DNA of 64,000 nt from Paenibacillus sp. CF384 (GTDB lineage: Bacteria; Bacillota; Bacilli; Paenibacillales; Paenibacillaceae). The notes under the pieces were generated by a model, which saw only the letters and a list, made by a program, of their open reading frames with translations, was not told where the DNA came from and ran no database searches. The stretch lies in assembly GCF_900106745.1 (NCBI RefSeq), contig NZ_FNNV01000014.1, positions 1 to 64,000 of the forward strand, in the 5' to 3' direction. How positions within the stretch are numbered: the stretch's first letter is position 1; every line of letters begins with the position of its first letter. The translations under genes were made by a program, and so were the position numbers. Below, one piece after another: positions 51,568 through 61,002 of this stretch.

Positions 51568-53139
51568 GTGAAATTGTCCATACGCGTAAAACTAATGTCC
51601 AGCTTTCTTGCCATTCTTGCACTGCTGACCGGGATCGGGGTACTTGCTATTGTACAAATGGGATCGCTTCAGAAATCCAGTTCCATCGTTCAAACCAACT
51701 GGTTGCCGAGTTTAAATAATATAGGAGTCATCAAGGATGACTTCATGGAAGCACGCGTTAATGTCAATAAAATCAATTTGGAAAGCGATCCAGCCCAAAT
51801 CGCGATTATTGAACAAACAATTAATGAAAGTATGACCAAAGCTTTACAGGATCTTAAGGCGTATGAGCATTTTCTTATCTCCGATGAAGAAACTGAAATT
51901 TACAATTCGCTTCATGCTAACATGCAAACTTACTCTGATGGGCTAGCTCCTATTATCCAAGCGAGAAAAGAAAATAAGCCTGAACAAGGGTATGCACTTC
52001 TCAATGAATTGTCTTCACAGCGAAAAAAGGTACAAGATGACTTCGACCGCTGGATTGTGTTCAATAATGACGGCGTTAAAGCGGAAGTAGACGGCGCTGC
52101 GCAAACGAATAAAGTCGGCAAATCCCTCATCATTGGCTTTGGTATTTTCGCCATAGCTGTCGGTATTGGGCTTGCACTTCTGATTTCCGAGTCGATGGTG
52201 AAATCGATCCGCTCCATTCTGAACGTAGCGACCAAAGCGGCGAAAGGCGACCTGCGCGATCAAGCTGTATCGAAGAGTAAGGACGAGCTTGGTACTCTTG
52301 CTACTGCGTTCAACGATATGATGGATAATTTACGCAGGCTTATCAGCCAAACCGTAACATCAGCACAGAGTGTTGCCGCCGCTTCTGAGGAAATCTCCGC
52401 TACGACGGAAGAGATAGCTAAAGGAAGCACAGAGCAAGCCGAATCAGCACAGGTGATTAGCGAGCTTGTACGTGAAATGTCCATTGCCGTTAATGATGTT
52501 GCGAACAAAGCCTCTGTTGTAGCTGAGCTGTCGGATAAAACAAAACGCGGTGCAGAGGATGGCAGCGATACGGTTAGTGCATCGGTGCAAAGCATGGAGA
52601 GGCTCTCCTCTCAAATGCAATTGCTGGAGAAAGACTCGCAGAAGATTGGTCAAATTATTGAGGTTATCGACGAAATTTCCGAACAAACGAATTTGCTAGC
52701 CCTTAATGCAGCGATTGAAGCGGCACGTGCCGGTGACCAAGGACGCGGGTTTGCCGTTGTAGCCGATGAAGTTCGCAAGCTGGCAGAGCGCAGCAGCGAA
52801 GCTACGCAGCAAATTGCCGAGATCATCAAAGGCATGCAGCATAATACCGATCAAAGCTTAAGAGCTATGGAGCATGCAACCCTGCAAACCTCCAAAACCG
52901 GGCAAACCTTCGAGAGCATCGTACGCATGGTAAGCGAAACTGCCGACCAAGTGACTGAAATTGCAGCAGCAAGCGAAGAGCAAGCCGCGCAGTCCGAAGA
53001 AGTCATGCGCGCAGTAGAAACAATTGCAGCAGCAAGCGAAGAATCAGCAGCGGCAGCCGAAGAAACAGCAAGCTCGTCGCAGACGCTTGCGCATCTGTCG
53101 GAAGAGCTCAACAAGAACATCAATTTCTTCAAAGTTTAG
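51568..53139 (+). CDS. methyl-accepting chemotaxis protein
   Basis: A 523-aa chemoreceptor. Transmembrane helix 1 is at about 8-30, a four-helix-bundle sensor at 35-180, helix 2 at about 186-206, HAMP to ~260 and the signalling hairpin with tip motif [41 protein letters not shown]. It reports ligand binding to CheA/CheW. The GTG at 51568 is chosen because AGGAG lies 8 bases upstream; a GTG three codons earlier overlaps that site. It stands alone and ends at its own terminator. The ligand cannot be told. Confidence 0.93.
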   Translation: MKLSIRVKLMSSFLAILALLTGIGVLAIVQMGSLQKSSSIVQTNWLPSLNNIGVIKDDFMEARVNVNKINLESDPAQIAIIEQTINESMTKALQDLKAYEHFLISDEETEIYNSLHANMQTYSDGLAPIIQARKENKPEQGYALLNELSSQRKKVQDDFDRWIVFNNDGVKAEVDGAAQTNKVGKSLIIGFGIFAIAVGIGLALLISESMVKSIRSILNVATKAAKGDLRDQAVSKSKDELGTLATAFNDMMDNLRRLISQTVTSAQSVAAASEEISATTEEIAKGSTEQAESAQVISELVREMSIAVNDVANKASVVAELSDKTKRGAEDGSDTVSASVQSMERLSSQMQLLEKDSQKIGQIIEVIDEISEQTNLLALNAAIEAARAGDQGRGFAVVADEVRKLAERSSEATQQIAEIIKGMQHNTDQSLRAMEHATLQTSKTGQTFESIVRMVSETADQVTEIAAASEEQAAQSEEVMRAVETIAAASEESAAAAEETASSSQTLAHLSEELNKNINFFKV

Positions 53140-53149
53140 ACCTATTAAG

Positions 53150-53197
53150 AAGCGGTGCGGTTCAGGGCTTGTTCTAGCCTTTGGCCGTACCGCTTTT
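53150..53197 (+). terminator. terminator of the chemoreceptor gene
   Basis: AGCGGTGCGG pairs with CCGTACCGCT (one G-T pair) across a ~25-base loop, followed by TTTTGTGG, 12 bases after the stop. Confidence 0.75.
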
Positions 53198-53215
53198 GTG
53201 GTAGCGGGAAACGCT

Positions 53216-53396
53216 AACGGTCCGTGGAGGCCTTATTTGCCTCATAATTGCTCCACAAAAACGTAACGAACCGTGCAGGTCTTATTTCACGATTTAGAGG
53301 TGATTTGGGGCCGATTTTGCCAAAATAAGACCCCTGCGGTTCGTTAGAATTAATAGGTAGCTATTTTCGCGTTAATAGACCCTCTACGGTTCGTTA
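53216..53396. repeat. four copies of a TAACGAACCG-AGGTCTTATTT motif, two direct and two inverted
   Basis: Two plus-oriented copies start at 53216 (TAACGGTCCGTGGAGGCCTT) and 53265 (TAACGAACCGTGCAGGTCTT); two inverted copies end at 53346 and 53396 (CTGCGGTTCGTTA, CTACGGTTCGTTA). The inner pair forms a ~24-bp imperfect hairpin. The inverted copies repeat with a 50-base period including the flanking TTAGAATnA text. The stretch between the chemoreceptor and GH5 terminators holds nothing else. Confidence 0.82.
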
Positions 53397-53431
53397 GAAT
53401 AATTAGGCAGTTATTCTCGTGGCATTACTAG

Positions 53432-53470
53432 CAAAATAGTAAAGAGGCCGGCTGCATCTCGCAGCCGGCC
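53432..53470 (-). terminator. terminator of the GH5 operon
   Basis: A perfect 10-bp stem GGCCGGCTGC with GCAGCCGGCC and a five-base loop, followed on the minus strand by CTCTTTACTATTTT, 9 bases after the stop. Confidence 0.88.
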
Positions 53471-53478
53471 TTCGCATT

Positions 53479-56400
53479 CTATTGGCGATGCATGAAGTTG
53501 ATAATCGCCTGCACGGCTTCTGCACGAGTCGCGGTGTTAAGCGGTGAGAATTGCTGAGCTCGTGTTCCTTGCATCAGGCCGGAAGCAACAGCTAGATTCA
53601 CGTCTTCCTTCGCCCACGAAGCAATTTGCTCCGCGTCCGTGAATGGCTGTGCTTCGCCTGCCGCAGGCGTGTCAGCAGCTTCCTTCTTACCTCCGAAAGC
53701 CAGCATCCGGTTCATCAGCACCGCCATTTCCTGACGGCTGATCGTCGCTTGTGGAGCAAACAATGCGGCGCTTCTGCCTTGGATCAATCCATGCCCGTAA
53801 GCAGCCTTTACAGCATCCGCATACCAAGCATCGGAGGCAACATCTGTGAAGACCTGTTTTGCATCTTCACCTGCCGAAAGCTGCAGAGCATTCACCATCA
53901 GCTGAACGAATGCTGCACGGCTGATCGCTTGCGTCGGTGCGAAGCTGTCGGCGCTTACCCCCTTCACAAGATGATGTGCCGCAGCCTCTGTTACTGCTGC
54001 GAAAGCCCAGTGTGTTGAAGGTACATCTGTGAACGTCTTTTTATACGTCATAACCGCATAAGTGCTGAAATGAGAGAGCGGTGCAGAGATACTGCCTGCT
54101 TGCTCATCGACCTGCCCGCCTACATACTCCCAAGCGCCAGAGGTAGGGTTGTAGTAGTAGATTCCCATGAGCTCCGGATGTCCGTCCGCCCCAACATGGA
54201 CCGGAATTGTAAGAATGACAGGCTTCTCAAACGTCGTCAGCTTATGCTGCTTCCCGTCCTTCGTTACAATAGTAAGCTCCAGTTGATAGACTTTACCTTC
54301 CAGCTGATATCCCGTTTGCAGAGGAGCTCCCTCTTCCGTACCCTGATTCTCCTTAGCAGCGAGTTGAAGAGAGATCTTCGCATCTCCCCGTACATTCGGT
54401 TCAACCAGCGCAAGTAATGCACGCAGCACCTCCGGAGCGATTTGCGCCTTCACTCCTTGAGCGTCTACAACAAGAGTGTTGTCCCCAATAGTACCCGCCA
54501 GTGATGCTGGAATTAACAATTCATTCTTACCGCCTTGCAGCGTAACCGAAACCTTGCCATCCTTGATGCCGCTCTTCACATCAGACTCACTGAGATTCTG
54601 CTGGTTCTGGAGCAGCTGGTCCGGTACATAAACGTAACCCGAGCCGTTGCCATCACCATCCGGAACTTCAGGATCGACCGTACCATGATAGACGCCAATC
54701 GAATCCACATAGAGCGTGCCTTCACCTACCGGTCCGTCTCCTTGATTAATGTACAGCGAGAACTCTGCGAGTGAACCAAGATCAATAATGCCATTGCCCT
54801 TGGTGTTCCATGGTGCATGCCGGAATTCGGAGAACGGAAGCTTCAAGACACCCGCCTCCGTGCCGGATAGAACGCGGTAAGCCTCCCACGCTTCGCCGTC
54901 CGGTTCGATAAATTGAATGGTCAGCTTGCGGCCCGATCCATCCGGTGTCAGCCAGAAGGAGACGCCATCGTAGCCTGCCCATGACATGCCATTCAGGTTC
55001 TTCGTCATCCCGGCGAAGTTCGTGGCTTCCGTTAGCGTGTACGTATAACGAAGGCCGTATTTGCCGGCTTCCTTATGTTCGCTGTCCGGCGTCAGTGTAA
55101 CAGGTCCGCCCCACGTATTGCTCGTGTAGGCTTTCTGCGCAAGCAGCTCGCCCCCGCCGTAATAGTCGAAGTTGTCGATAATCGGTACATTGCCAAGCAT
55201 CAGATCGTCGACATAGAGCACATGACTGCCTGCCGAGCCCGCGCCTTTATTGACGAAGATCGAGTATTCCGTCAATGCCGACAAGGAGAGCAATCCATCT
55301 CCGCTCGACCACGGATTACGCGCGAAGCCGCTTAACGGTACTTCATATACGGCGCCTTCCGTTCCGGCAGGCGTGAGCTGCGCTTCCCAATAGTCGCCAT
55401 CTGCATCCTTCAACTGCAGCGTGACCCCGTTCTGCGAACCATCCGATTGGAGCCACAGGGAAAGGGCGTTGCCGCCGGATGCCAGATTCATGCCGCCAAG
55501 CGATTTGGTCACGCCGGCATAACCTTTCTCATCGGTCAGCGTGTAGGCCAGCTTAAGACCGTAGTCCCCTTCAGACTTATGAGCCGTATCCAAGCTTGCA
55601 ACGATCTCGTCACCGTCGCTTTTGCTCACATAAGCGGCAGATGCTAAACCGCTCGAGCCCTGATAATATTCAAAGCCATCGATATGCCCGACTTTAGCCA
55701 CTTGAATGGAATCGAAATACAGCGTTCCTTCACCCGCGCCACTTCCGCCTTTCTCCACATAAAGTGAGAATTCTGCAATGGAACCGAGATCGATCACGCC
55801 ATTAACCGGTGCATTCCATCCCGGTCTGGCAAAGGCATGGAACGGAATTTGCACGAGCCTTGCTTCATCGCCGGACACGCGCAGCTTCACTTCCCAATAC
55901 TCCCCGCTTGTTTCTTTAAACTGTACGGTTATTCCGCGGTTCTGGCCATCCGGCTTATACCACAGCTCAATGCCATTATTACCGCTCCAATCGATGGCGT
56001 CCATGTTCTTCGAAACGCCTGCATAACCCTTCGCATCGGTAAGGGCATAATCCAGCTTCAGTCCATACTCGCCGCCTGCCTTTACATCGGAAGAAAGCGA
56101 CAAACTAAGCGCGTCTCCGCCGGCATTCGGCGTATAGGCTGCTTGAAGACGAGCATTATCTCCCTCATACGATTCGAAGGTATCAATCGTCGGAAGCCGG
56201 TACAATTTGATGCTGTCAAAATAAACCACATACTCCGCAGGCGCACCGTCTACGTAAAGCCCGAAGGAGGCAACCTTACCGGCATCAATCACGCCATTGC
56301 CTTGCGATGCATGACTATCCTTCCACCACTGCGGAATGTAGAACTTGCTGAACGGGACCTGCACGAGAACCGGATCTGTGCCGGAGATCCGCAGGTCCGT

Positions 56401-59139
56401 CTTCCACACCTCGCCTGATGTATCAAGGCCCTCCGTCAATTGCAGCGTAACGCCCATATCGACACCACCGAGCTGAACCCAGAACTGCATGCCGCTGTTA
56501 CCGGACCAGTCGGCGTTGTCCAGCGCCATCTCAAGGCCGCCCCAGCCCTGGCTCATCGAGGTCTCCAGCTTCAAGCCATAATCGCCCTCGTTCTTATGCG
56601 CTCCATCCAGCGTTAGCGTAATCGGCGAACCGGATTCGTTCACCGCATAGGCGCTGCGAAGTGCAGTACTCGAGCCGCTGTAGCCGTCAAAGCCGTCAAT
56701 AAGCTGGCTCTTCGACAGCTCAGGCGGTGCTTCAAGCTGCTCGTCGCCTACGCCGATGGCAATTCTGCTCACTTGCGGGTTCCAGGTCTGATCCGCTTGG
56801 CTTAACGGGAATTGAACCTTCAGATATCGCGTTCCCGCAGGCAACTTATACGCCGTATACTCGGTGCGCGTCCACCAGCCGTCCCCGCCTTTGCTGGCTT
56901 TCACAGCCGTGCCGTACTCCGTAAAGCTCACGCCGTCAACAGACGTGAAGAATTTGAAATCCCCCACGAGATAGGCACTTGGATCTTGCCTTGCATACGT
57001 AAGCAGCTTGAAGTAATTCATGTCACCGCTCGTCTTATACTGGAAGAACTCTTCTGTATCGGAGCTGCGGGTAAGTCGTTTGTTATCGCCGCCAAAATAC
57101 GCATCCGGGTTGTCGGTGCTGAAGCTAAGGTTGATGCTGCGGTCATTCATTTTGACGAAATTATTCATATCATCGATCAGCACGCCGTTTGCCAGCTCCG
57201 GACGCTGAATGGAATCCGGGAAGGTCAGCGCGCTGCCGTCCGTGCTGTACTCGATTTCCACTTCACCAAGCTCTGAAGCGCTGTAATCGCTTGGGAACAC
57301 GAGCTTCACGAACTTCGCCGCTGCCGGCAGGCTGCCCGAATACTCAACCTGATGCCATGGGCCGCCGTTATCAACAGCTGCAACATCAAGTGCCTCATAG
57401 GTCTCGCCATCTGCGGAAATGAAGATGCTGTAGGCCGTAGAAGCCAGTTTCTCCGGGTCGATATACGCCGTAGCCTTCACTTGCAGTCCCGTCACTCCTG
57501 AAGAAGAAGTCGGCAGCGCATAAACAATATATTGCTCCTGCGAGGTTTCCAGCTGCTTGAACCGTGAAGGGTCGCCGCCGAATCGAACCGGATTCTTCGC
57601 TTCGAATTCCAAGTCGGTCGAATAGTCATACAGCTTCGAGAAATTGCGCATGACATCCTTCATCACATGTTTCGCGATCACCGGACCGACAGCAGTCGAA
57701 TAATCGGAGGAACCGGACGCGTTATTCGCTTTCAATCGGTAGTAATACGACGCGCCGGTTACGGCTGACGTATCATGGAACAGCTGCGTTTCTCCTTCGA
57801 CCGCATCGGAAACACCATTCCCGACGACGCTCCAAGCTCCATCCTCCGCAACCGCATCCGCATCCGAACGTTCAACGGTATACGAGCTGGCTCCGACAGA
57901 TCCGAGCCATGAGATCGTAGACACCTCATTGATCGGCAGCAGCTGCGGCGTATCCGGAACCGGCAGCGGCGGAACCTCGTTAATGCCGCGAATATGATAG
58001 GCATGCCTGCTCAATGCCCGAAGCAAATTCGTTTCGTCGAAGCCGTCGCCGGAAGGGAAGCCCGGCCAGCGGTATGCGCCGTAGAAGACGCCGTCCTTCA
58101 CGCTTTCCGTATGCGGGTAGAAACCGCCGTCGCGGTTATGCATACGCATGCTCCAGATCATGGCGCCGCTTGCACCGCTTTCCTCCACGATGTTTAAGAA
58201 CTCTTCTACCTGCGCCGTAGGCTTGAAGCCAAACTCGCCAATGATGAATGCTTTCTTGCCTCTTGCCTTGCCCATGTCTAGATTGGCCTGCGCACCGTAA
58301 TCGGAGTAATGATCCGGGTAATAGTGGTTGGATACGATGTCGATGTTGGGATCGTTCAACGAAGCATCGTCAATGCCATATTTTCCGTCGATAACCAAGT
58401 GATTGGCATCCAGGCTCTTGATATATGCCGCGATATCGCTGGTCCATGCTTGTGACGACGGCACCAGCTCATTGCCGGTCTCCCAGCCCAGAATAGCAGG
58501 ATCATCCTTGTAAGCTACACCTGTATAACTGTTCACCCTGTTCACCACATGCGCGATGACGGACTTGAAGTCCGCAACCAGCTGCGGATCGCTCCAGAAG
58601 GCCGCTTCGCTCTTGCCGCGGAAAGCCGCATACTCCTTGATGCCGCCTTGCCACTGATACTGATCGACGAAAGGAAGAATAATGCGCACGCCGTACTGAT
58701 TGGCGAGCTGCAGCATTTTATCCAGCGCCTTGAACACCTCTTCGTTAAACTGCAGCGGACCGCCCGGCGTGGCAGGTCCCATAACAGCCCGCTCCTCCGT
58801 CGTGTCATCCGCTTTCTTCACGGACAGCACATAAGGCCGCGTTACATTTCCGCCCATCTGTACAAGTGCTCGGAACGCATCCTCCTGCTCCCATGCCGTC
58901 GGAACCCGCCAATGAATATCCTCGATCATGCTGAGCGTTGGCACGTTGGCCGAAATAAACCGGAACGTCGTCTCGCCGTCCTTCAATGTATCGCCGTCAC
59001 GCGTAATAAAATCCTCAAAAACAGATGCAGCCGCAGGCAGCTCTTCCGCATGAACCGGCCGCGAAGCCGAAAAAACCGATAAAAAAGATGACACCGTGAG
59101 AGCCAGGGTCATCAGGATAGGTATATAACGTTTGAACAA
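53479..59139 (-). CDS. giant S-layer-anchored GH5 glycoside hydrolase
   Basis: An 1886-aa secreted enzyme: signal peptide (1 to ~31, ending VHAEE), a GH5 mannanase/cellulase-type catalytic domain (~35-390) with acid/base E224 in GWETGNE and nucleophile E302 in IIGEFGF, an Fn3-like segment (~395-490) and two discoidin-like domains (~495-635, ~650-800). Four similar ~165-residue carbohydrate-binding repeats of CBM11-like type follow (~813-980, 985-1148, 1152-1317, 1320-1483; motif DGxxYGLKL-Y-LT--G-AG), then an adhesin-type spacer (~1505-1690) and three SLH domains (~1700-1745, 1763-1812, 1831-1884) that bind wall polymers. A beta-mannan or mixed glucan substrate is likely. TTG start at 59139, GGGAGG 8 bases upstream. 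Last gene of the importer operon. Confidence 0.88.
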   Translation of the reverse strand: MFKRYIPILMTLALTVSSFLSVFSASRPVHAEELPAAASVFEDFITRDGDTLKDGETTFRFISANVPTLSMIEDIHWRVPTAWEQEDAFRALVQMGGNVTRPYVLSVKKADDTTEERAVMGPATPGGPLQFNEEVFKALDKMLQLANQYGVRIILPFVDQYQWQGGIKEYAAFRGKSEAAFWSDPQLVADFKSVIAHVVNRVNSYTGVAYKDDPAILGWETGNELVPSSQAWTSDIAAYIKSLDANHLVIDGKYGIDDASLNDPNIDIVSNHYYPDHYSDYGAQANLDMGKARGKKAFIIGEFGFKPTAQVEEFLNIVEESGASGAMIWSMRMHNRDGGFYPHTESVKDGVFYGAYRWPGFPSGDGFDETNLLRALSRHAYHIRGINEVPPLPVPDTPQLLPINEVSTISWLGSVGASSYTVERSDADAVAEDGAWSVVGNGVSDAVEGETQLFHDTSAVTGASYYYRLKANNASGSSDYSTAVGPVIAKHVMKDVMRNFSKLYDYSTDLEFEAKNPVRFGGDPSRFKQLETSQEQYIVYALPTSSSGVTGLQVKATAYIDPEKLASTAYSIFISADGETYEALDVAAVDNGGPWHQVEYSGSLPAAAKFVKLVFPSDYSASELGEVEIEYSTDGSALTFPDSIQRPELANGVLIDDMNNFVKMNDRSINLSFSTDNPDAYFGGDNKRLTRSSDTEEFFQYKTSGDMNYFKLLTYARQDPSAYLVGDFKFFTSVDGVSFTEYGTAVKASKGGDGWWTRTEYTAYKLPAGTRYLKVQFPLSQADQTWNPQVSRIAIGVGDEQLEAPPELSKSQLIDGFDGYSGSSTALRSAYAVNESGSPITLTLDGAHKNEGDYGLKLETSMSQGWGGLEMALDNADWSGNSGMQFWVQLGGVDMGVTLQLTEGLDTSGEVWKTDLRISGTDPVLVQVPFSKFYIPQWWKDSHASQGNGVIDAGKVASFGLYVDGAPAEYVVYFDSIKLYRLPTIDTFESYEGDNARLQAAYTPNAGGDALSLSLSSDVKAGGEYGLKLDYALTDAKGYAGVSKNMDAIDWSGNNGIELWYKPDGQNRGITVQFKETSGEYWEVKLRVSGDEARLVQIPFHAFARPGWNAPVNGVIDLGSIAEFSLYVEKGGSGAGEGTLYFDSIQVAKVGHIDGFEYYQGSSGLASAAYVSKSDGDEIVASLDTAHKSEGDYGLKLAYTLTDEKGYAGVTKSLGGMNLASGGNALSLWLQSDGSQNGVTLQLKDADGDYWEAQLTPAGTEGAVYEVPLSGFARNPWSSGDGLLSLSALTEYSIFVNKGAGSAGSHVLYVDDLMLGNVPIIDNFDYYGGGELLAQKAYTSNTWGGPVTLTPDSEHKEAGKYGLRYTYTLTEATNFAGMTKNLNGMSWAGYDGVSFWLTPDGSGRKLTIQFIEPDGEAWEAYRVLSGTEAGVLKLPFSEFRHAPWNTKGNGIIDLGSLAEFSLYINQGDGPVGEGTLYVDSIGVYHGTVDPEVPDGDGNGSGYVYVPDQLLQNQQNLSESDVKSGIKDGKVSVTLQGGKNELLIPASLAGTIGDNTLVVDAQGVKAQIAPEVLRALLALVEPNVRGDAKISLQLAAKENQGTEEGAPLQTGYQLEGKVYQLELTIVTKDGKQHKLTTFEKPVILTIPVHVGADGHPELMGIYYYNPTSGAWEYVGGQVDEQAGSISAPLSHFSTYAVMTYKKTFTDVPSTHWAFAAVTEAAAHHLVKGVSADSFAPTQAISRAAFVQLMVNALQLSAGEDAKQVFTDVASDAWYADAVKAAYGHGLIQGRSAALFAPQATISRQEMAVLMNRMLAFGGKKEAADTPAAGEAQPFTDAEQIASWAKEDVNLAVASGLMQGTRAQQFSPLNTATRAEAVQAIINFMHRQ

Positions 59140-59181
59140 GATCGTTACCTCCCGAACATGGAATGTGTGGAGAAGCAAAAC

Positions 59182-60018
59182 TTATTTGACCGAACCGCTT
59201 ACAATACCTGAGAAAATATAACGCTGCAGAAACAAATACATGATCACAGTAGGAATCAAGATAATCACGACAGCCGCGCTGATCAAATTCCACTGGGCGC
59301 TGTTCACCCCGGCGAATTTCATAAGCGACGTCGAAACGACGCCCAGCTTCTGCGCCGGCATGTACAGATAAGGAATGTACATATCGTTATAGATGGAGAT
59401 GGTCTTAATAATTGTGACCGTTGCCGTTGCCGGAATGAGCAGCGGGAAGATAACCGAGCGGAAGATCCGCACCAAGCTCGCGCCTTCCATCATCGCACTC
59501 TCGTCGAGATCAAACGGAATACTGCGAATAAATTGCAGGAAGATATAAATTTGCACCACGTCCGTGCCCAGATAAAGCAGTACAGGAGCCATATGCGAAT
59601 TAAACAATCCAAGCTCCTTTACAATCGAGAACGTCGCAACCTGCGTCGTCACCGAAGGAATTAGCGTAGCCAGCACGTAGCCGCCGAGCAAATATTTCTT
59701 CAGCTTAAATTGGAAGCGGCCGAGCGCATAAGCTGCCATCGTGCCAATGATGATATTTCCGATCAGCGCCAGCACGAGGATAATGCTCGTATTCCAGAAG
59801 GCGCGCCCCATATGTCCGATTCGCATCACCGTTTCGAAGTTCTCCAGGTTGAAGAAGCTGCGCGGCAGCTCGAATACGGACGAAGTGTTATATTCCTCCG
59901 TTCCCTTGAAGGCGTTCAGAATCACGACATAAGGCGGGAAGAGAACGAGAAAGGCAGCCAACGTCAGCAGCAAATAGTGCATGGCAAGAAAGGGATTGTT
60001 GCGTTTAAAGATCGACAT
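59182..60018 (-). CDS. sugar ABC transporter permease (MalG/AraQ type)
   Basis: A 278-aa permease with six membrane helices. The EAA loop is FDLDESAMMEGASLVRIFRSVIFPLL (about residues 170-195) and the C-terminus is FLQRYIFSGIVSGSVK. It lies 9 bases after its partner permease gene and 42 bases before the GH5 start. It imports the products released by that enzyme (inference from context). Confidence 0.9.
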   Translation of the reverse strand: MSIFKRNNPFLAMHYLLLTLAAFLVLFPPYVVILNAFKGTEEYNTSSVFELPRSFFNLENFETVMRIGHMGRAFWNTSIILVLALIGNIIIGTMAAYALGRFQFKLKKYLLGGYVLATLIPSVTTQVATFSIVKELGLFNSHMAPVLLYLGTDVVQIYIFLQFIRSIPFDLDESAMMEGASLVRIFRSVIFPLLIPATATVTIIKTISIYNDMYIPYLYMPAQKLGVVSTSLMKFAGVNSAQWNLISAAVVIILIPTVIMYLFLQRYIFSGIVSGSVK

Positions 60019-60027
60019 GGTGTTCCA

Positions 60028-60915
60028 TCATCCCTTCTCTTCCCGAAGAATAAATTTACGCTGTATCGTAATGACAACGATGACAATCAGCAGCAGTACG
60101 ACGCCCATTGCCGAGGCAAGACCGTAGTTGCTGTAGTGGAACGCCGTATCCACCGTCTTCGTCACAAAGGTATCGCTGGCTCCCGCCGGTCCGCCCTTGG
60201 TCATAATAAACGGCAAATCAAACACTTCAAGCGCGCCTGTTACGGTAAGCAGCATGGAGAGTTCGACAATCTTGAGAATACTCGGCCATGTGATATAGAT
60301 GAAGGACTGTCTTTCATTCGCTCCGTCGATCAGCGCCGCCTCATACAGATCATCCGGAATCGACTGCAAGGCGCCTAAGTAAATCACCATATTAAACCCG
60401 AGATACTTCCACATCGAGATGAACGCCAGCGAGATATTGACCGTATGCTTATTGCCGAGCCAGCTTGTAATGAGACTGTCGAGACCAAGTGCAGTCAGCA
60501 GCCCGTTCAGCGAGCCGTCCTGAGAGTCGTACACGTAGGAGAACATATACGCAATGGCCACGCTGTTCATGATGTAAGGCAGGAAGATGAGCACACGGTA
60601 GATATTGCGGCCGCGCAGCTTCTTATTGAGCACGACGGCGAAATAGAGGGCAAGGATATTTTGAATAATGCCGCCGAAGAAGTAATACAGGTTGTGGGAG
60701 AACACGCTGAAAATTTCACTGTTGCGGAAGATCTCCCTGTAGTTGTCTAAGCCAACCCACCCCTTCGCCGCACTATAGCCATCCCAAGAGGTTAAGCTTA
60801 AATAGAGCAGCATTACGCCCGGATACAAGGAGAAGAGGACCAATAGGGTGACAGGCAGCAGCAGAAAGGTGAATAACACGATGATCTTCTGCTTCTTGTA
60901 AATGGAGGAATACAT
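60028..60915 (-). CDS. sugar ABC transporter permease (MalF/LacF type)
   Basis: A 295-aa permease with six helices and the EAA loop IPDDLYEAALIDGANERQSFIYITWPSI (about 195-222). The N-terminal YKKQKIIVLFTFLLLPVTLLVLFSLYPG is typical of the MalF-like group. It follows the lipoprotein gene after 87 bases containing a hairpin. The ATPase partner is not in the window. Confidence 0.9.
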   Translation of the reverse strand: MYSSIYKKQKIIVLFTFLLLPVTLLVLFSLYPGVMLLYLSLTSWDGYSAAKGWVGLDNYREIFRNSEIFSVFSHNLYYFFGGIIQNILALYFAVVLNKKLRGRNIYRVLIFLPYIMNSVAIAYMFSYVYDSQDGSLNGLLTALGLDSLITSWLGNKHTVNISLAFISMWKYLGFNMVIYLGALQSIPDDLYEAALIDGANERQSFIYITWPSILKIVELSMLLTVTGALEVFDLPFIMTKGGPAGASDTFVTKTVDTAFHYSNYGLASAMGVVLLLIVIVVITIQRKFILREEKG

Positions 60916-60957
60916 GCAAAGCCCCTTCCCGGTTCAATAGAAACATGCAATAGAAAC

Positions 60958-60990
60958 GGGGCATGACATGAACCGTTCACGTCATGCCCC
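60958..60990 (-). terminator. hairpin between lipoprotein and permease genes
   Basis: A perfect 10-bp stem GGGGCATGAC with GTCATGCCCC and a 13-base loop. The minus-strand tail is GTTTCTATTG, so it is a partial terminator or an mRNA-stabilising end that would favour the binding protein over the permeases. Confidence 0.6.
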
Positions 60991-61002
60991 TCTCAGTCGA
61001 AA

